A stretch of 64,000 nt of DNA from Benincasa hispida (taxonomy: Eukaryota; Streptophyta; Magnoliopsida; Cucurbitales; Cucurbitaceae). The translations under genes and the position numbers were made by a program. The notes under the pieces are model-generated. The model was not told the DNA's origin. It worked only from the letters and a program-made list of their open reading frames with translations, and did not search any database. Shown in pieces: positions 11,160 through 22,581 of this stretch; positions within the stretch are counted from its first letter, which is position 1; every line of letters starts with the position of its first letter. The stretch is taken from assembly GCF_009727055.1 (NCBI RefSeq), contig NC_052357.1:13282875-13346874 (forward strand), written 5' to 3'.

Positions 11160-12832
11160 TGTACAACTATATCAATAAAATATCCATTGTTCACAATTAT
11201 ATGGGATAGTTCTTCTACTGTAGTTTTGGGTTGTCAGAAAAGGGAGACATCTACACAACATACTATCCCATTTGATCCATGTATTATTCCCTACATTGAA
11301 TAGGCTAGTTTCTTGGGTTGCACAGATCAGATTTATCCAACTTGATTGACACCTCATTATTGTTTTAGTTTAGCATTAGAGACCAGAAACCCACACATTT
11401 CACCTACCTTGTAGGGAATGTACAATTACGTTGCAGGATGTTACTATTCTGTTTGGATTACGAGTGGGCAGAGAACCTTTGACAGGTTCATTACAATATA
11501 CTTGGAAAACTGTTTGTGACGAGCTCTTGGCTGTTCTACCAAATGATCTAAAAGGCTCGAGATTGAGTATCATGTGGTTGGCGTCCCAATTTTCAGAATT
11601 ACCACCGATGTCGACGACATCAACATACGTAGGTATGCACGAGTATACATTATGCAACTTATTGGAGGATTTTTGTTCGCTGACAAGTCGAACACTCAAG
11701 TACATCTTATGTTTCTCCCTTTACTTCTGATTTCGAACATGTTGGTACGTACTCGTGGGCTGGTGCCTATCTTGCATGGCTTTATAAAGAACTTTGTCTG
11801 GCTACTAATGCATAAGCATTGGAAATTGCGGGGCCGCTGATACTACTACAGGTGTGGGCTTATGAAGGATTTCAAATCATAGCTCCACAAGTCTAGTTAC
11901 AGGCATCAGGTCATCATCTACTACCAGGTATTATTTTATTTATATATTTATTTCGTTATCATTTTATGTAAGAATATAAAATAATTGTATTTTTTTTATA
12001 ATTTTAGATGGAGTTGTGTATTAGCTGTCTCTGAACAGTCAGCAAATATGTTGCTAGTATACTGAAAAATATTTAACATATTGATGCACAATCAGATAAC
12101 AAATGTATATATAAATGAATATTTAAAACATTTGGTCAGATTAATTAGACGCCATACATGCAAAATATTTGGTCATCACTACCTGATTACTGTCGTGATG
12201 GTCAAGACATCTGGTTGATCGTTAGCCCTCTTATATGCTTCTATATAGTAGAGTGACATCATTCAGATCGTGTGTTGAGATAGTTCGGTCTACAACAAAT
12301 TGTACCTTCGTTGTACTATACACTCCCAGCACTACACCAGATTGATTTGAAAGGTAAGCACGATCAAGACTGGCGTCGAATTCACACGGAATATATATCC
12401 TACTGCATGCACGACATGATCGTTGTGCACAGGGAGAAATAACAAATAGACCAGTTGTATTAGACGACTACTTTTCCTTGTACGATTCAATCACTAGGCG
12501 ATTTATCACATCTGACGACACTTACCATAAGAGATTTAAAATCAGACATTTCCCAAATATATGATATGAATATTGTTTAATATTAATTTTTTCATCGTAC
12601 ATAATAATTTTATCAAAGAAGTACCACGATATTCAGTACGCACGATTTACCAGAGTTGGGTTCAATGTGTGACCAAACATTGGTCAACATTGAAACTATT
12701 ATTCAACAAATAAGACGACTTAATTTTTTTTGACACTGATCGAAGACGTACTCTTCATAGACGGCAACGACAACAGGGCGAAGCTAATTTAGAGGCACAC
12801 GAAGACAATCCCATGTGGGATAAGGGTTAGGG
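11160..12832 (+). pseudogene. Plant mobile domain (PMD) gene, broken
   Basis: Pieces of a PMD (aminotransferase-like, MAIN-like) protein in shifting frames: IIPYIE (11283), ETRNPHIS / CTITLQDVTILFGLRVGREPLTGS (11390-11480), WKTVCDELL, then RRYARVYIMQLIGGFLFADKS (about 11625-11690), VHLMFLPLL, LEIAGPLILLQVWAYEGFQIIAP (about 11820-11895), and further decayed PMD-like text (DYCRDGQDIWL, CFYIVEWH, LPALHQIDLKGKHDQDWRRIH, 12185-12380), ending in an Arg-rich RRRTLHRRQRQQ near 12750. PMDs are known from plant gene-silencing proteins and from transposons. Here it lies about 250 bp downstream of the transposase on the same strand. Multiple stops and frameshifts show it is dead. Confidence 0.75.
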
Positions 12833-12835
12833 GTC

Positions 12836-13080
12836 ATCTTTAAATCTCATATAAACTTATATTTTCAAATTAAAGAACTAATTGTAAATCTTAGTATCAT
12901 GACATTTATTATTATTATTATTTATTTGTAGAGAGATGTACTACTTAGTAAAGTCACATTTTTTTCTCATTTTTATAATAATTGATACACTTACAAAAGT
13001 TAATACAATTTCTTAGTTCATGGTGTAAATCAATACAACTCCTAAAGTTCATGGATATGAATTGACATCTCTTAAAATTT

Positions 13081-13121
<41 letters not shown>

Positions 13122-13590
13122 TCAAATGGATTCTTCCATTTAAAAAAATGAAACTACTAAATCAAGGACATATTGATAGGGATGGTAACGGGTCGAGTGA
13201 GGCCATGATGCACTCCCCCATCTTCATCCTTGTGGGATTTTTTCCAATCGTATCCGTTTGGAAATCATCCATGTAAAAATCTATTCTTAATTGTGATCAT
13301 TAAAATGGATGAATATATTAAAATTGTATATATTTTCATGTTTAGTTACTATAATTAACATTAATAATTCAAATAACCAATTAATAAAATATTTTACATT
13401 TTTATTACATTATGAAATAATATCTTTAAAATTCTAATTAAAATTAGTTTGGGATCAGAGAGAGCAAGAGGGAACTTAAATTAAATCAGGATTCTCCCAC
13501 ATGTAGAACATGATTCAAGTAAAAGTTTCTCATCTTTACATATTAGAGACAATATTTTTTTTAAAAAAAAAAAAATCATTGCTATAAAGT
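12836..13590. other. AT-rich spacer with poly-T tract
   Basis: Contains a 38-base T run (13083-13120). Otherwise AT-rich sequence without a supported gene. The T run could be the tail of a minus-strand retroposon, but no A/B boxes or target duplications were found beside it. Confidence 0.55.
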
Positions 13591-13829
13591 AGTGGTGAAC
13601 ATGATAGATCAAAAAACTAAGTCGACCAATCGAACCGAAATTGATAGGTGTCAGTTTTGGAAAATTTTCAAATTGACAAATTTAAAAAAATAAAAAAAAT
13701 AAAACGAATCAAACCGACCGACCAATTTTTACTCCTTGACAATCGAGGTCGGTGTGAATATTTACTCAACCGATCGCAATGGATTTATTGATTAGAAAAC
13801 TGATTACAATCGACCGATGCTCACCATAT
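13591..13829. mobile_element. MITE-like element with short TIRs
   Basis: The left end GTGGTGAACAT and right end ATGCTCACCAT are inverted repeats matching at 9 of 11 bases. The 240-bp interior is rich in AACCGA/CGACCAAT-type motifs and has no coding capacity. No clear target-site duplication was seen, so assignment to a DNA-transposon family is not possible. Confidence 0.4.
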
Positions 13830-15254
13830 CGTCAAACTCAGGTTTACCAACGAAAAAGATATTATCTTTAATTTATCTATTTTTTTTTAAAAAAAATGTC
13901 AAATATGGCCCCACATTAAGCCTAGGGTAGATGTGAAAGAGGATTCGCTTTTGGAGCAAATTACAACAAACCATATGAATTTGAAGTCAAGAAATGGGGA
14001 AAGAACACTTGGCCGTTTCGTCTGTTTTGGTTGAACAACTTCAAGCTCCCAGCCTGTCAAATGTCAATTTTACCCTTCGCGATACAACGGCTCGGCCACC
14101 GCCTTTGAATTAACGCCGTCTTTTCTTCTTTCCTTCTTCAACTCAAACTCTTTTTTTTTTTTTACATATATATTCATCCACTTTGAGAATTATATCAATT
14201 CAAGTTTTAAACTAATAATTCTATCCATTCTAATTCTGAATTTTTATAAATATTATCAATTATAAATTTTTAAATTGTTACAAGTGAATCAAGTTAGATC
14301 TTTATTGAGATTACATTTTAAAATCGTTCTTGCATTCAATTCTTACACTTAGAGTAACTTTCATAAATATCGAACTAATAAAATGTAGAACTAGAATTGT
14401 TATATGGACAGTTTTAAGAGGAAATCTTAATTGAGAGTCTAAATTGATTTGCTTATGAAAACTTTGAATTTTATTAATTGATAAAAATTATAAGTCTCAC
14501 GTGATGTTTTATTCAAACATGATGTAATGGAGGGTGTAAATTGATGTGTGTGTATATATATATATATATATAAGTTCAAAATTTTAATTGATACAGTTTT
14601 TAGTTCAAAATTTAAATTGATACAATTTTCAAACTTTAGGATTGTAAATTGATATTTTTTTCTTAAAAAAATTGAACTAAGTAATTGCATCAATTTCGAC
14701 TCAAACTTTTCTACTATGTCAATTTACATCTATCAATCAAATTTCATTAGAAAAACATAGTGTAAGAATTAAAATTATATCAATTAAAATCCTAAATTAC
14801 TAGAAATAAATTAATTTAGACCATTTATTGAAATCACTTTTGAAAATTGTTTATACATTAGTTTTTACCTTTGAAAATTGTTTATACATTAATTCTTACT
14901 CTTCAAATGTCAAATTAACAAAATGGACGATTAAAATTGATATACAAGCAATTTTCAAAGTAAATCTTGACTACAAATCTAAATTGATTCTCTTGCAAAA
15001 ATTTTAGAATTTAATAGATAAAATTATAAATCTCCCAGAATGTTTATTCAAACATAATGTAATAGAGGGGTAAGTTTTGATAAATATTCATTCAATTTTA
15101 ACTAGAACAACTTCAAAGTTTAGAGATAAAAATGGATACTTTTGCAAGCTCTTAATTTAGCTGAGTCAATTCTTAATTTTTTTTTCATACTAATTTTAAA
15201 AGTTTATATGTGATGAATATGATTTAGTTAAATTAAAACAACTATACATATATT

Positions 15255-15348
15255 TCCAAGGTGTCACTTGTTAAAGTGAACTTGACATGACTTTCATCTA
15301 AAGAAGTCGGAGGTTTGATTTTGCATCCTGTAGTTGTGTTAAAAAAAT
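15255..15348 (+). repeat. tRNA-derived SINE relic
   Basis: A GTGTCACTTGTTAAAGTG stretch resembling an A-box region is followed about 40 bp later by GTCGGAGGTTTGATTTT, a decayed B box (GGTTCGANTCC), and then an A-rich tail (TTAAAAAAATAAATA). The order fits plant tRNA-derived SINEs. A second partial copy with GAGGTTTGAGATTTAATC and a 10-A tail lies at about 15420-15487. Confidence 0.5.
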
Positions 15349-15627
15349 AAATATGTCATGTTATTATATCCTAACTAAGATGAACTCGTATGTTTCAAAA
15401 ATAAAAAAGAAAAAAAATAAAATGAACTTGTATTATTGACTTCGAGGTTTGAGATTTAATCTCCTGTTTTACAATTAAAAAAAAAACCACATTACATACA
15501 AAACTCTAAAGAAAAACATAATGTAATTTAAACCATGCCTTAACCATATAAATCAAAATTCAAATTTAATATTTTTTAGGAATACCTTTTGATGTTTAAT
15601 GTGGTCCTAAATTTTGAAAAAATTTCT

Positions 15628-15945
15628 TAGGTAACATTTGATAATTATTTGGTTTTCAAATTTTAGTTTTTGAAACTTAAGTCTATAAATACCATTTTCA
15701 AGGATATCTTAGTAAATTGAAGAAGTGTTGGGCTCAAACTCAGCTGTGATCAATCTTCCTTGAAGTTTGATTCATTTTCACGGGAGAATAAATCTCGTCT
15801 ATAAGAGTCTTGTTTGTTGTTGACAAGCTTAGTAGAGAGTATAAAATATAAGCGGTGTTGCTATATTTATTGCTTTGTTGTTTACTTTTTAATAGTATTT
15901 TCAAAAACCAAATTAAAATCTAAAAACGATAAATGATAATAATTT
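15628..15945. mobile_element. MITE-like copy, TTTGATAA type
   Basis: The left end TAGGTAACATTTGATAATTA and right-end region GATAAATGATAATAATTT are rough inverted repeats. The interior has AAATTTTAGTTTTTGAAAC and its approximate complement. It is one of several elements in this window sharing the TTTGATAACNATTTGG start (see 16248 and 30958). Confidence 0.4.
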
Positions 15946-16247
15946 TAAAAATTTTTGTTTTTGCATTGGAATTGGGCTAAAAATAAACTATTGTACTACA
16001 AATCATTATAAAAAAATGAGAAAAAAATATACTTAATTTAGGATAAAAAAAACGAAATGTTACTAAATGAGTGTTCAATATTTTGTTTATGTCTAATAGA
16101 TTTTTAATATTTTTTTTTACATTCAATAAGACTTTGAAACTGACGTTAATTTAATTTTAGACATCTATCCGACGCTATAACCAAGATCTCTAAATTGTAA
16201 ATGCAAAATGTCATCTTGAGAACAACTCAAAGAAAATAAATTATTAA

Positions 16248-16524
16248 GATTCTATTTGATAACAATTTGATTTTTAGTTTGTTGATTGGTAATAATTTGA
16301 TTATCAACACTCATTTCAACTCTAACCTTCATTGCTTTCTAATCTGTCAAATTTTGATGATTAAAAAAAAGGCTTTTGAAAACTTCTTTTCATTTTTAAA
16401 ATTTGACTAAGAATTTAACTCTTGAAACTAAAAAAGATATAAATTATGGTAAAATATTAAAAAAATAGATATAATTTTCTAAAATAAAAGACAAAAAAAC
16501 GAAATAATTATCGAACATGGCCTA
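16248..16524. mobile_element. MITE-like copy, TTTGATAA type
   Basis: Starts ATTCTATTTGATAACAATTT and ends AAATAATTATCGAACATGGCC; the right end reverse-complemented (GGCCATGTTCGATAATTATTT) matches the left-end consensus of this group. About 280 bp, non-coding. It resembles small hAT-like non-autonomous elements, but target duplications are not clear. Confidence 0.4.
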
Positions 16525-17851
16525 AAATATTATTTTTAACCTTGATAAAAATATTATACTATAAGGGTAGTTTGGATTAAGATTTTGTAGATGCTTGAGA
16601 ACAAAGGATGCCTAAAAATAGGATGTTTGAGAATAAGATATCTGAAATCAAACATGATTTTGTTCGATTATGTATGGGAAAGAGAATAGAATGTTTGGGA
16701 ATGTGTGACTTTTTATGCAATTATAAAGTACAAAATTAATACTAATTTCAATAATTAATTTTTGTTTGTTAATTTATTTATATTACAGTAAGTTATTAAT
16801 CAATTTTAAGCCATTAAAATCTAATTAAATTTACCACTCATCCTCCAATTTAATATATTTATCATCAATTAAATTTTTTTATTGTACATTTATATTATCA
16901 ATTTTTATTAAAAATTATTGGTAATTAATTTAAATATCTATTTTATTTTTTTCACATAGTTTTGTTAATTGAAGAGTTAATTAACTAATTGTTTAATGTC
17001 AATTATAAGCCTTATATATATACAAAAGAAGTTGATATGAACTAATTGATTTTAAATCATCAAATAATATTTTTAATTTTAAAAAAGATAACTATGATCA
17101 TAGATTAAAACTAAAAATACAAATGTACAAGATGGTTTAATTGAAAAAATTAACTTATTTTATTATTAGTTAATTAGTTAATATTTCTTAAAAACTAATT
17201 AATAATTTTAATATATAGTTTATGATGTTAATATATATTACCACTAAAAATAAATTTAAGTAAATAATGGTTATACATATTCTTTTAAAAAAAAATTGTG
17301 ATTTTTCATATTAATTCATAATAATAAAATAAATATTATGTTAACATTGTTATTAATAATTATATATGTCAATTATAAATTTAATTTAAATATATTAATA
17401 AAAATTAAATAAATTAACCAATATCAACAAATAAGAAAAATAAATAAAATAAAAAGATAAAAAGTAATAGAAAAAAACAAATTGAGAATGGAAAAAACGT
17501 ATCTATTTAGGTGGTTACAAAAAAAAACTTTCATATATGAGAGTATGTAATGTTTGAAATAAGATATTCTCATTTATAAAATTAAAAATTTATATGGTAA
17601 TAAAAATTATTTTTTATTCCCATAAATCACTATCCTAAAAAAAACACGCATAATTTGAAGAACCAGAGACCAAATTTCAACGGCCTATTAAACACGCATA
17701 ATTTGAGACGAAACATAAATAATTTAATTATATTATTTGTTTTTTTTTTCTATACTACGTGCCCTCCACGTGGCCACATTTGTCACGCGACTTTTCGCCA
17801 CCCCATTGGACGCCTAGTCCCAGTGGGGTCCACACGGCTTCCGGCCCACAC

Positions 17852-17859
17852 TATAAATA
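17852..17859 (+). promoter_or_regulatory. TATA box of second AG peptide gene
   Basis: TATAAATA lies 110 bp upstream of the ATG at 17962, downstream of a GC-rich stretch with CCACGTGGCC (an ACGT core / G-box-like element) near 17766-17775. This is a normal plant core promoter layout. Confidence 0.75.
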
Positions 17860-17961
17860 ACCTCCGCACATTGAGCTCTCATTTCACCGACTCATAAATC
17901 AGAATTCACACAGATTCCTTTTCTCCTCTTAATTTCTTTCTCCACCAAACTTCCAGTTTCA

Positions 17962-18168
17962 ATGGCGATCTCCGGCACGTCCAAGATCTTCGCGGTCGTA
18001 GTCCTTGCTGTCGTGGCGATCTTCTCGGCCGTCGCTTCCGCTCAGGAAGCTCCAGCGCCGGCGCCGGAGCTCGACAGAGGAGCGGCGTCGTCTTTTCCTG
18101 CTTCAGCCTCCATGGCTCTGCTATGTGCTTCCTTCTTCCTCTCTCTTCCTGCACTTTTGAAGCACTAA
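17962..18168 (+). CDS. Arabinogalactan peptide
   Basis: A 68-residue intronless AG peptide. Residues 1-27 are a signal peptide (hydrophobic FAVVVLAVVAIFSAVASA, cleavage before QE). Residues 29-35 (EAPAPAP) carry the alternating Ala-Pro repeat that is hydroxylated and glycosylated in this family. Residues about 49-68 (ASMALLCASFFLSLPALLK) are the hydrophobic GPI-anchor signal. The expected mature core is only 15-20 residues, so the gene essentially encodes a cell-surface glycan carrier. It is closest in layout to the AGP12-16 class; I cannot name the ortholog. The start is the first ATG after a TATA box 110 bp upstream, in context TCAATGG. Coding GC content contrasts sharply with the AT-rich flanks. 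It is not closely similar to the AGP23-like gene at 5176. Confidence 0.88.
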   Translation: MAISGTSKIFAVVVLAVVAIFSAVASAQEAPAPAPELDRGAASSFPASASMALLCASFFLSLPALLKH

Positions 18169-18202
18169 TTAAATCGATCGCCGATCGTTGATTCATATAC
18201 AT

Positions 18203-19300
18203 TATTTAATTATTATCATTTTATATTTTAGAGGTTTATTTTATTGGAAAATAAAAAGGAGATCTCTGGAATCTCTTTAGGTTTATTTATTTGTTCATTA
18301 TTGTTAGTGATGTATTTTTAGTGTGATTTATTATATATAAGAAAAAAGGTTATAATAATAATATGTATCCGATTGCTGATTATCTCAAACCTACCGAAAA
18401 ATTTAAATATGCTAATCAGATTTAAGATTTTGTTGATTCTCTCCGCAATTTGCATAAAGATCGTTCCATTTATGGATTCTTGTGCGTTAGCTTTCCCTTG
18501 CTTGTCATCAAATTTTCAAAAATCCTCGTGATCATCTTCTATTGATAAATTCTATTTTGCCTTTTGATTTGTCTGATTTTTAAGTTCTCTACTAAAAATA
18601 ATAACAAAACTCACGAACATTCAAGTAAAGTATTTTTAAAAGAGTATTAATTGATTTAGTATGTGATATATTATAATTGTTGAGAAGATTAAAAGAAAAT
18701 AATGAAATTGGAAACATAAAAATTATCATCATAAATTAGATTATTACAATCATATAGAATAAATTTTTTTCTCAATTCTAATTAGAAGATCACCTCTTCC
18801 AAATTTTTATATTATTCTTATACTCTTTATATCTTTTATTCTCATCTTAAAATTGAAAAATACATAGAAATTTAACGTTGAATGTCGATATTGTAAAAAA
18901 AAACGGTACTTCTAATATTTGGTCGAAAATTGATGGACAAAAATAGACCGTCCATGCAGCAAGTATTTTTCTAATATTAATAATAGTGAACTTTCGTTCT
19001 TTCTGTTTCAATTTTAGACTTTAAAGTCAGTGATTGGACAATATAAAATATGATTAATAATGTAAAGTGAGAAAATGGGAATTTTGTTCCTTATATGCCA
19101 GATTTCACTTACGTCGGGATTTATTTATTTAATTAAGGTTGATGTGTCAAATTATTACAATACGAATGTCGACGTTAAACTGACACGTAAAAGCTTGAAT
19201 TCAAGTGAGAAAAGATATTGGTAAAAGCGGATATCTTCTTAAACCATTTACACGACAATTTTGTTTATATTATAAATATGATATAAGTGGATATTTCAGG
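18203..19300. other. AT-rich spacer
   Basis: 3' flank of the AG peptide gene and AT-rich sequence. No open frame, transposon end or RNA gene can be supported. Confidence 0.55.
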
Positions 19301-19408
19301 TTTAGTGTCCTAAAAGTCATGTGTCATTTTTATATTATTATTTGTTACTAGTGGCATTTAATAGATCTCAAGAGTGCACATTGGTGAAAAAATCTACTTC
19401 AAAATTTC

Positions 19409-19585
19409 ATTAATTTTCATATTATCCAATTTTATAATTTTAGTTATTTAATTTTATATTGTATTATATATATTTATTGTTATTATATAAATATATNATT
19501 AATTTTCATATTATCCAATTTTATAATTTTAGTTATTTAATTTTATATTGTATTATATATATTTATTGTTATTATATAAATATAT
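19409..19585. repeat. Exact 88-bp duplication around one N
   Basis: 19409-19496 and 19498-19585 are identical base for base, starting ATTAATTTTCATATTATCC and ending ATATAAATATAT. They are separated by a single N at 19497. This is the only ambiguous base noticed in the window. Two contig ends that overlap but were joined with a spacer N would give exactly this pattern, so the duplication is probably an assembly artefact inside the Copia leader region. Confidence 0.9.
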
Positions 19586-19639
19586 TGTTATATTATATTT
19601 TCTCCATATATGTGATTCCGTCGTGCTCTTCATTTTTAT

Positions 19640-20563
19640 AGCACGATATCAACACGAGTTCTTGCTGTTTCTCTACTAAAGGTAGGTCCTAAAGATATGT
19701 CGATTTTTTCCTCTTCGTTATAATTAATAAATTTAATGTTATTTTGTATATTCAATATCTATAAATTTCTAAAATAAGTACAATAGTTTATGATAGTATT
19801 GCCATGAAAAATCTCACAAAATTAGAATTTGCCGCTCTTGATAACAATACTTATTTGTTATGAGTACTTGATGCTGACATCCACCTAGATGGTATGAATC
19901 TTGGGGAGACTATTAAAGAAGAAAATACGACATCCAGTCAAAATAAAGCAAAAGTTATGATTTTCCTTTGTCATTATCTCTACAAATTGAAAATGAAGTA
20001 TCTTAGAATAAAAGACCCTTGTATCTTGTGAAAAAAATTTAAAAGAGAGGTATGATCATCAAAAAACAGTTATTCTTCCTAAAGTTCGTTATGAATGGAT
20101 GCACTTGAGGCTACAAGATTTCAAATCAATAAGTAATTACAACTCCGCATTGTTTAAAATCAGTTCGATATTGTTATTATGCGGAGAGAAAAGTACTGAT
20201 GCTAATATGTTAGAGAAAACATTTTCTACATTTCATGTCTCGAATATGCTCCTGCAGCAGCAATATCGAGAGAAAAGTTTTAAATAGTATTATGAATTAA
20301 TTTCATGTCTTTTCATGGCCGAAGAAAATAACGAGTTATTGATGAAAAATCATGAATCTCGACCAACCGAAATGACACTATTCCCTGAAATGAATGTTGT
20401 GAATGTTAATAATCGTAGTTGAGGTTGTGGTCGAGGTTATGAGGGTGGTAGAGGAAGAAATCATTATTATTTTCGTGGTGGTCGCTCTAATCATTTAAAT
20501 TTCAAAAGAGGCATGTAAAATAATAATCACAAAGGAAAAACTCCACAAGATAAGAGTTCAAAG
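19640..20563 (+). pseudogene. Copia gag fragment (Ale-like)
   Basis: The leader ATAGCACGATATCAACACGAG at about 19639-19659 resembles the region just after the 5' LTR of Ale-type Copia elements. Gag-like (UBN2) text follows in broken frames: NLTKLEFAALD (19810), LDADIHLDGMNLG, TIKEEN, then in another frame MHLRLQDFKSISNYNSALFK (20099), MLEKTFSTFHVSNMLLQQQY (20190-20270) and, with a stop, ELISCLF and NELLMKNHESRP. An RGRG-rich segment at 20410-20480 precedes what would be the zinc knuckle. The sequence stops at 20563, where a family B LTR begins in the opposite orientation. Stops and frameshifts make it non-functional. Confidence 0.75.
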
Positions 20564-22466
20564 TGAAGGAACTTGTTGTACAGAGAACCTATAAGCGAAA
20601 GCGAATTGTCCAAATCCCTATTTCGATTGAAACAAACATTTACAGTCAACAAGACAGATTATGCATCAAAACATAAATTACAACATGTTTTCTAAATAAG
20701 AAACAATGTTTAAGAGATTATACCTTTGAAGAACTCTTCTTCATATTAATCCCCCAAACCTTCACGAACGCCTCGATCAAACACGAACACTCCATACAGC
20801 AACGCAACTCTAAAACCAAAAGAGGACACTGCCACTTGGTTACCTTGATATTCTTGATGTGAGAACCTAAGAGTGGCTATTTTGGTTAGGAGGGTGTTTT
20901 GGAGTTGGAGGAGGAAGATAGTCTCTATCACATTGATCGTTTAGTCTTAGTGAGGCTATCGCATAGGCTCTGTAAATCGTATAGAAGACTTAGGTAGAAA
21001 AAGAAAATTGTTTTCTTTTTATTCAATTTTACATTAAAAAAAAAAAACCACTAACCTCCCACTAAGGTGGTTAGAGAGAAAAATGGATAATTATCCGATA
21101 ATTAATAAATTAGAAATAAATATGATAACCAACTTATCATATTATATTTATAACCTATAGTTTTAATATTGCATCATATACAATATATAAACCATAGTTC
21201 TTTTTCTCTATTTTATGGCAATTATGAATCTTATTTATAGAAAATATATTTGAATCATATTCAAATATTTGTTCCTCCAATCAAACTATAATGTATCAAA
21301 TACATTATGTCAATTAGATCATATATAATTGAACTAATTTAATTATATCATATATAATTAAATTCTCTCTTATTAATTTGAACATTTCAAATTAACCCAA
21401 AAACTTATTCTCAACTAAATCCTTTGAGCTACTAAGGGGACCTTATGGACATGTAGCTTGAAGCTTCAATGTACGTGAATAACTGATTAAACTTTTTAAT
21501 CACATTATCCACCATCTGTTAACTGTCAGACACTCCACTAAAGACCTACACTCTTCACACTACAAATATATTTTTGTGTCCATTGGATATAACCAATCAA
21601 CAGTACGATGATCCTTCACAAATTGCTCGTATGTACAGTTAGGACAAAACCATTTTGCCCTTATAGTTACATCTAACACCTTAAGTATCATCAATCCCTC
21701 TAATGAACAATTGATCATAGTCCCACTATGACTAAACCCCTCTCGAGCCAAGAAAGGGTGTAGCGTCACATTGTTCAAGAACCGGAATCACCCTTAAGGG
21801 AGCAATTTATCTACTTACCTCTGCTTCGAGGAAGAAGTAAATTCCATCTTATGTAGCTGAGTTCCCAACTCCCCAATCAGGCGAATCCCCAAAATGATAG
21901 ACTTGTTGATCGACGATTTGGCCATTCTTACCCATACAAATCAAATGACCACCCTCATAGGCAGGAGTTCACAACTCACTCAGGATTAAGGTCATCTTAC
22001 CTATGGTCATCCTAGTGAAATGAAAGTCTTTATTATGAACGGTGTTATATAACAAGACTAAACATTTTATGATCCAGTCTTATACAAACTTCTTTGTATA
22101 GAATATCCACGCTCGTATGTCTAATACATGAATGATCAGGATCAAATCATTTGTAGCACTTTACAACATTTGTAACACCTACAAAGTAGATCATACTCGT
22201 AGTGTCACCAGAATAAGGTACCTAGCCTTATCCATATACTACAGACCATTTGGGTTATCACTTAAACATGATCCACCTGTATGTCTCCACATACATGTTT
22301 AAGTTACAACGATAACCATGGATGTTAGTTTATTAGTTTGTGGTTAATGCAACTAAAATATTATATATTTTGTGGGATAAGTGAATAAAATATCAAATAT
22401 TATTAATCAGAGAAATCATACAAGGTTTACAAACTAAAAGACCCTATAAGATTTAGGGTATCAACA
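20564..22466 (-). mobile_element. 3' LTR of family B Copia
   Basis: On the minus strand this starts TGTTGATACCCTAAATC at 22466 and ends AAGTTCCTTCA at 20564 (1,903 bp), aligning with the family B solo LTRs throughout (for example the CCTCCCACTAAGGTGGTTA block near 21055 against 39716). Immediately upstream in its orientation lies the Copia RT/RNase H of 22582-23895, which identifies family B as Copia. The CGATCG motif array of other copies is mostly decayed here. It is inserted into the Copia gag at 20563/20564; the element's other end is lost, so no target duplication can be paired. Confidence 0.85.
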
Positions 22467-22581
22467 CCAAAAATTTCCTACTTGTCCTAAAGCTAGTGAG
22501 GTGTACAAGATATTCACATTACAAGTACACAAAACAATAAACTAGGGCACAACACGCCTAATACAAGATTTTCCACTTGCC

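Larger units (their letters stand above)
6100..12835 (+). mobile_element. MULE1: Mutator-like element with PMD gene
   Basis: Decayed Mutator-like element. The 5' leader (6100-6330) has two AAAATTGGTGTTTGAAT copies and repeated CACTAAATCGT / GTACACGAC motifs. The transposase region spans 6944-10925 and a plant mobile domain reading frame 11160-12832, same strand. A family B solo LTR (7656-9716) splits the transposase. No long terminal inverted repeats were seen, so the outer limits are approximate; non-TIR MULEs are known. The element cannot move by itself: both genes are full of stops. Confidence 0.75.
13830..17650. other. AT-rich repeat-relic region
   Basis: About 3.8 kb without a gene. It has several diverged copies of a TTTATACATTARTTYTTAC-like phrase (14849-14900), a (TA)n run near 14548-14570, two SINE-like relics and two MITE-like copies listed separately, then very AT-rich sequence from 16700 to 17650. 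Confidence 0.5.

Noticed and set aside
13083..13120. Poly-T tract as a SINE or LINE tail
   Set aside because: No pol III boxes, LINE protein or target duplication beside it.
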